64,000 bases of DNA from Polyangiaceae bacterium (lineage in GTDB: Bacteria; Myxococcota_A; Polyangia; Polyangiales; Polyangiaceae). Position 1 is the first letter of the stretch. Every line of letters starts with the position of its first letter. This document shows positions 61,501-64,000 of the stretch, piece after piece. The notes beneath the pieces are model-generated. The model saw only the letters and a list, made by a program, of their open reading frames with translations. It was not told the origin of the DNA and made no database searches. The translations under genes were made by a program, and so were the position numbers. The stretch covers positions 30,919 to 94,918 of the forward strand of contig JAPYTK010000001.1 of NCBI GenBank assembly GCA_029941785.1, written 5' to 3'.

Positions 61501-63255
61501 GTCGTCCTTTCGCGTGCCACCCCACGCCGAGGCCGCGGCGATCAGACGCAAGCCGCTCCTCAGTTCCTTGTCCGACTCCGCCTCGGCGAGCGCAAACAGC
61601 CGATCGGGGCGGTCCGCTCGGACCGTTTCGTCCGAGGAGCCGACGACGTATGCGAGCACGGCCCGGGCCAACCACGGTGGCGACGTCGATTCGGTCGCCT
61701 CATCGGCGGTCCCATCAGCCAAGGACGAAAATACGCGTCCGGCCGCTTCGGCGTCACCCCGCAAGAGATAATGTCGCCCGGCGGTGAGCAGCAAACCGCG
61801 ACGCTCCTCCCCTGGCTCCACGTGGGCGAGGAGTGTATCGGTCGCGGCCTCATACCAGCTTTCCTCCCCGATGAGCGCCGCCAAACTCCGCGCCGTGCGC
61901 GCCACACTCGCGGCATCGACCCCGAGTTCTACGGCTTTCGCAAGCGCACGCTGGCTCCCGGGAATGTCCCCCAAACGAACAGCTCGCAGGTAGGCCACAA
62001 TCATCCAGTGGTGGCCCGCTTCCACCGATGGGCCCAAAAGCTGAAGATAGGCCTCCAAGGCCTCGTCGAGCATCGTGGTGTGCGCGCCCCCGGGCGCGTC
62101 GAGCTGCGACAGCTGCATGAGCAAATCAAGACGCAGGTTGACCGCGACGAGGCTCTGCTTGTCGAGGGCCATCGCTCGAGCGTAGGCCGCAAGTGCTTCG
62201 TCCATCTCCCCGCGGGCTTCGGCATCTGAGGCGATGCGCAACCACGCCGCTGCAGCGACGACGCCCTGACGCTCCTCGATGTCTTCACGGGCAACCGCCA
62301 GCGCACGCTCAGGATCGCCTGCAGCATCGGCGACGGCCATGCGGAGGCGCGCAACCACAGGATGACCGGGTAGGTGCTCGGCAGCAGCGTCGAGCAACGC
62401 CGTCGCCTCTCCGGTTTCGCCGAGGCGCCGTCGGAGTTCCGCCGCTCGAAGCAAGGCATCAGCCGCGTGGGCCGCGGTGCGGTATGCCGTCGGCACACCA
62501 TTGTGGTCGGCAGCCGCAGGGTCGTCGAGCGTGCTCGCGATCAACATGCTCTGGCCCTCGAGGGCGTGAGCCCATAGATTCTCGTCACCTCGATCTTGAG
62601 CCAGACGCTCGAGCTGCTGGCGCGACCGAAAACGAGCTCGGCCCGCGATCGCCACGACCTGATCGAGCAACGACGCCGCCCGCTCCAGATCCCCCGATGA
62701 TGCGACGAGCTCGGCTAGCTCGATCAGCAACAACCCTCGCCAGGTAGGATGCTCCGTCAGGCGACTGCGTGCCTCGACCACCCTGATACGCGCGAACACG
62801 TCCCCTTCGCAGGAAGCCAAGCGACCGAGTTCGAGCCAGCATGTCGCGTCGTCCGGCGCCTCCGATACCGCTTGTTCGAGCTGCGTTTTTGCGCTCGAAA
62901 CGTCTTGCTCCACATCCTCGAGGAAGATGGCCAACTCGCGAAGCGCCCGGGCCGACTCGACTGTCGTATCGGCAGACTTGACCAAAGCCTCGAGCAATTT
63001 CCCTTGGTTCTTGTCTTCGCGCTTGTTGCCGTAGATGCGCACGAGCGCCTCGAGAGGCTCGCGAAATTGGGGTGCGGTGTTGTACGCCGCGAGATACTCG
63101 CGAAGCGCAGCCTTCTCGTCGCCGCGCAGCTCTTCGAGCACACCGCATTCATAACGCAACAGTGCCGACTGCTCTGTGTCGTTTTCCAACGGCGCTTCCG
63201 CACGCAAATGCGCGAGAATCGCCTCGACCTGTTCGCCGGAGCCGTGCAACGTCAT
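58498..63255 (-). CDS. Giant TPR protein B (1585 aa) with conserved C-terminal domain
   Basis: Residues 1-1290 are TPR-like helix pairs starting almost at the N-terminus (LAHLRAEAPLENDTEQSALL, AALREYLAAYNTAPQFREPL). The last ~230 residues contain the domain shared with protein A: FDLYVSGRESLAIKGVAGDR, PALILGARVTAPLDAGRRAA and HSIDRMALVACADAAAVLDD. The position of strands and helices in that domain resembles M48 zincin proteases (strand, LILG/ALL turn, then the helix that normally carries HExxH), but the metal motif is absent. No signal or membrane segment. The 4-base overlap with protein A suggests equimolar synthesis and direct interaction. Confidence 0.88.
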   Translation of the reverse strand: MTLHGSGEQVEAILAHLRAEAPLENDTEQSALLRYECGVLEELRGDEKAALREYLAAYNTAPQFREPLEALVRIYGNKREDKNQGKLLEALVKSADTTVESARALRELAIFLEDVEQDVSSAKTQLEQAVSEAPDDATCWLELGRLASCEGDVFARIRVVEARSRLTEHPTWRGLLLIELAELVASSGDLERAASLLDQVVAIAGRARFRSRQQLERLAQDRGDENLWAHALEGQSMLIASTLDDPAAADHNGVPTAYRTAAHAADALLRAAELRRRLGETGEATALLDAAAEHLPGHPVVARLRMAVADAAGDPERALAVAREDIEERQGVVAAAAWLRIASDAEARGEMDEALAAYARAMALDKQSLVAVNLRLDLLMQLSQLDAPGGAHTTMLDEALEAYLQLLGPSVEAGHHWMIVAYLRAVRLGDIPGSQRALAKAVELGVDAASVARTARSLAALIGEESWYEAATDTLLAHVEPGEERRGLLLTAGRHYLLRGDAEAAGRVFSSLADGTADEATESTSPPWLARAVLAYVVGSSDETVRADRPDRLFALAEAESDKELRSGLRLIAAASAWGGTRKDDGHKWLRDEHERRAADPVAAAFLAQVERTNGQHAAAAEALTSCADAIDDAAAAEAMRLEAALDLWHGNDRKGAIEAFERVLPDASQAARLVLGWALRAVDPDDVHARRRAVEFAEESNVDIASGALERFGLGLATKGGELDAWAALEQLENLNTGGDIAAATALGRVLWRGDTPDQEAMDRALKQIELLGPVGETIAAAERYRLTRFVRREREHTLRAAKSWVECSGSTAAKMAWLGDAVSEQDARAEAEAWRSLAEDLTDRARVETLCVAASIDLVTRCGAKQDFIESDYEAARLMNFELTLPGGDPERRAAAWRGVGEVLGEEPRRDAQLMAAWSDLVQGANRRALRSFKDVAEAEPKNLVAWEGVRAAAVQLDEPVSWGVACARLGSLCKDDARAAAFWEEAGLVLLERTEAHEDAEIAFKRSLDRDRTRPVAFDKLFRRVRARKDTKRLLELIELRLEVTEDEEEITKMYWERARTMRQQGDQDAALGCLENVTMLQPNHVGALALKGEIYIARGDFEHAAPLLAKLASLDEAPKKQRLISGIAAVDLYEKRLGDRNKALEVLQHLEASGLSTIKVRERLARLAAKAKNWNEALSILEKLMEERDSSKGRAEAARLAMVICREKLSKPKRAIVAVRKLLKEVPDDNEAVRFLMEGGVAPKLCAQAVKTAMRVVNEKLAANPFDAKRIRLMIDIAAFEGVRDVQRVALGCLIALGEGDDEDAKMAARIDTRMATAPQTVLDESTLSAIADAGETGPLRELFAKIAPAVSEALGPSLKSEGVGRRDRVDDGDALKVEVARWMGAMGVSDFDLYVSGRESLAIKGVAGDRPALILGARVTAPLDAGRRAAVAREAFALRRGTTAAIHCDDHTIASIATAVCNEVGVSTPEPPYAVYREVQRAMKKALSRKIKKSIGTICQDVVKSEQDARAWAAAARHSIDRMALVACADAAAVLDDVIGPPDSPARSALDGQPRARHALSFALSPALVELRQKLGMGMS

Positions 63256-63368
63256 CCGTAAGGTTGGAGCTTAACGAAGCCTTTACAAGGAGCCTATCTC
63301 TTTCGACACTTCTTGGCGCTGCCAACTGCCTGCGCTCTCACCGCAGGCTTCGTCCCCGATCGCAGCTA

Positions 63369-63659
63369 TCAGGCGAGCAAATTGTCGAGCTTCGCGTTGA
63401 CTTTGCTGGCGATGGGGCCCTTCATCGCTTTCATCAAGAAGGGTAGATCGATTTCGACGCGAATCGTGCTCGCAGAAACGGAAACGGTGCCCTTGACCCC
63501 CTTGGCAGGTCCGTTGTCCCCCTTGAAGCGTATGCAATCCGCGTCCCAGGAGTAGGCGAGCCCCATCTTGCTCTTGAGGTTCTCCGCGAGCTGCTCAGCT
63601 CGCGTCTTTGCTTCATCCAGCCCAAGGGAATGAGAGCGGTTGATATCTATCGATGCCAT
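63369..63659 (-). CDS. Polyhydroxyalkanoic-acid-system family protein
   Basis: A 96-residue protein resembling the PHA-granule-region family (PF09650): SHSLGLDEAKTRAEQLAENLK, GLAYSWDADCIRFKGD, GVKGTVSVSASTIRVEIDLPF and LMKAMKGPIASKVNAKLDNLL. The family has an alpha-beta fold and is often found near polyhydroxyalkanoate granule genes, although its biochemical role is unknown. No signal peptide. It lies 74 bases downstream of the isomerase gene on the same strand. The 113 bases between it and the giant TPR gene contain no other gene. Confidence 0.8.
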   Translation of the reverse strand: MASIDINRSHSLGLDEAKTRAEQLAENLKSKMGLAYSWDADCIRFKGDNGPAKGVKGTVSVSASTIRVEIDLPFLMKAMKGPIASKVNAKLDNLLA

Positions 63660-63732
63660 GACTGGTTTCTTTCAATGACGCATCCGAGATGCCTCACCCG
63701 AAACGGCCGGGCGAGCGCGCTAAAAGCTATCG

Positions 63733-64000
63733 CTACTTGAGTCGCTTGACCACCCAGAAACCGCGAGGCGTGTCGATTGGCGGGCTGACCTCGCCCTTCT
63801 CGAGTTTGAACAGCGCCAATTCTGGTCCGGGCTCGAGGATCCCCCGGTACATCCGTCCTGCATTTTTTGTCGACCCAGGATCGCCTTTCTTGACGGCCGC
63901 CGCGAAGTCCTCGGCAGCAAGTTCGGAAAGCTCAGTCGCGAGTTGTTTCGCAGCCTTCTTCGTTCGGGTCTTCGGCGACGCGCCCTGCGCCCCCTTATAC
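63733..64000 (-). CDS. Parvulin-type (PpiC) peptidyl-prolyl isomerase, C-terminal part only
   Basis: The frame runs off the right edge, so only the last ~89 residues are seen, ending at a TAG at 63733-63735. ELSELAAEDFAAAVKKGDPGS, then NAGRMYRG, PGPELALFKLEKGEVSPPID and TPRGFWVVKRLK match the second half of a parvulin domain, where D/S-x-x-G...f.l..GevS.pv.t..G.h.i.k is diagnostic. The usual function is cis/trans isomerisation of proline in the periplasm or membrane-associated chaperone work (PrsA/SurA types). The rest of the protein cannot be judged. Confidence 0.78.
   Translation of the reverse strand, partial: YKGAQGASPKTRTKKAAKQLATELSELAAEDFAAAVKKGDPGSTKNAGRMYRGILEPGPELALFKLEKGEVSPPIDTPRGFWVVKRLK

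Noticed and set aside
63720..63920. Minus-strand 66-codon frame near the right edge
   Set aside because: Ser/Arg-rich shadow of the parvulin-type isomerase, whose frame is open to the window end and shows the expected motifs.
1..64000. tRNA and rRNA genes
   Set aside because: I looked in the intergenic spaces for cloverleaf ends and T-loop GTTCGA-type signals and found no convincing case; the spaces are short. A covariance-model scan would settle it.

Overview
The window is a GC-rich, densely coded stretch of bacterial chromosome. I count 54 genes, two of them cut by the window edges. I see no rRNA, tRNA, IS element, prophage or CRISPR array. The content points to a myxobacterium (Myxococcota, probably a Polyangiales-type genome). 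The signs are two Hanks-type Ser/Thr kinases plus a pseudokinase, one kinase carrying PEGA-like repeats. Many lipoproteins have Ser/Thr/Gly-rich linkers, and a secreted protease ends in a hydrophobic helix plus an arginine cluster like the MYXO-CTERM sorting signal. There are also giant TPR proteins. No gap between genes exceeds 300 bases; the longest is 3830-4085, where I see nothing recognisable.

Layout. 1-12.2 kb: membrane glycosyltransferase (partial), trmB, a PEGA-type kinase, lipoproteins and an outer-membrane barrel, a GYF_2-domain membrane protein, comF and a pseudokinase. 12.3-19.5 kb: kbl, Kazal-like and VWA lipoproteins, a HAD phosphatase, a barrel protein with Ala-Pro-Lys repeats and lnt. 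19.5-24.5 kb: a GntR-controlled unit with two unrecognised proteins, a SMUG1-type uracil-DNA glycosylase, tadA, and an IHF - MerR - tail-anchored protein operon. 24.5-30 kb: a processive family-2 glycosyltransferase divergent from a giant secreted hydrolase. 30-39.8 kb: an unbroken minus-strand run. It starts with a Cys-rich lipoprotein, a membrane kinase, a nucleophile-less esterase, SixA and an alpha/beta hydrolase. It continues with a small helical protein, a beta-lactamase-fold hydrolase, a dolichol-kinase-like protein, a BtuF-like protein, an acyl carrier protein and a fatty acyl-AMP ligase. 39.9-48.6 kb: enoyl-CoA hydratase, a second Kazal-like lipoprotein, a histidine kinase divergent from a GAF-GGDEF cyclase, a receiver-XRE regulator abutting a core-deleted TrpE-like protein, and a fatty-acid desaturase. 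48.7-53.1 kb: CbpA-like DnaJ behind a secreted serine protease, then lipoprotein - MlaE - lipoprotein. 53.1-64 kb: two giant coupled TPR proteins, a PHA-system protein and the end of a parvulin-type isomerase.

Themes. Many neighbours are translationally coupled (ATGA/GTGA overlaps), which supports reading them as functional units. Catalytically empty homologues recur: a pseudokinase, a TrpE-like protein without its active-site core, an esterase whose serine is glycine, and a possible M48-like fold without HExxH. The best candidates for undescribed systems are the receiver-XRE/TrpE-like pair, the twin giant TPR proteins, and the acyl-AMP ligase/ACP/polyprenol-kinase-like operon.
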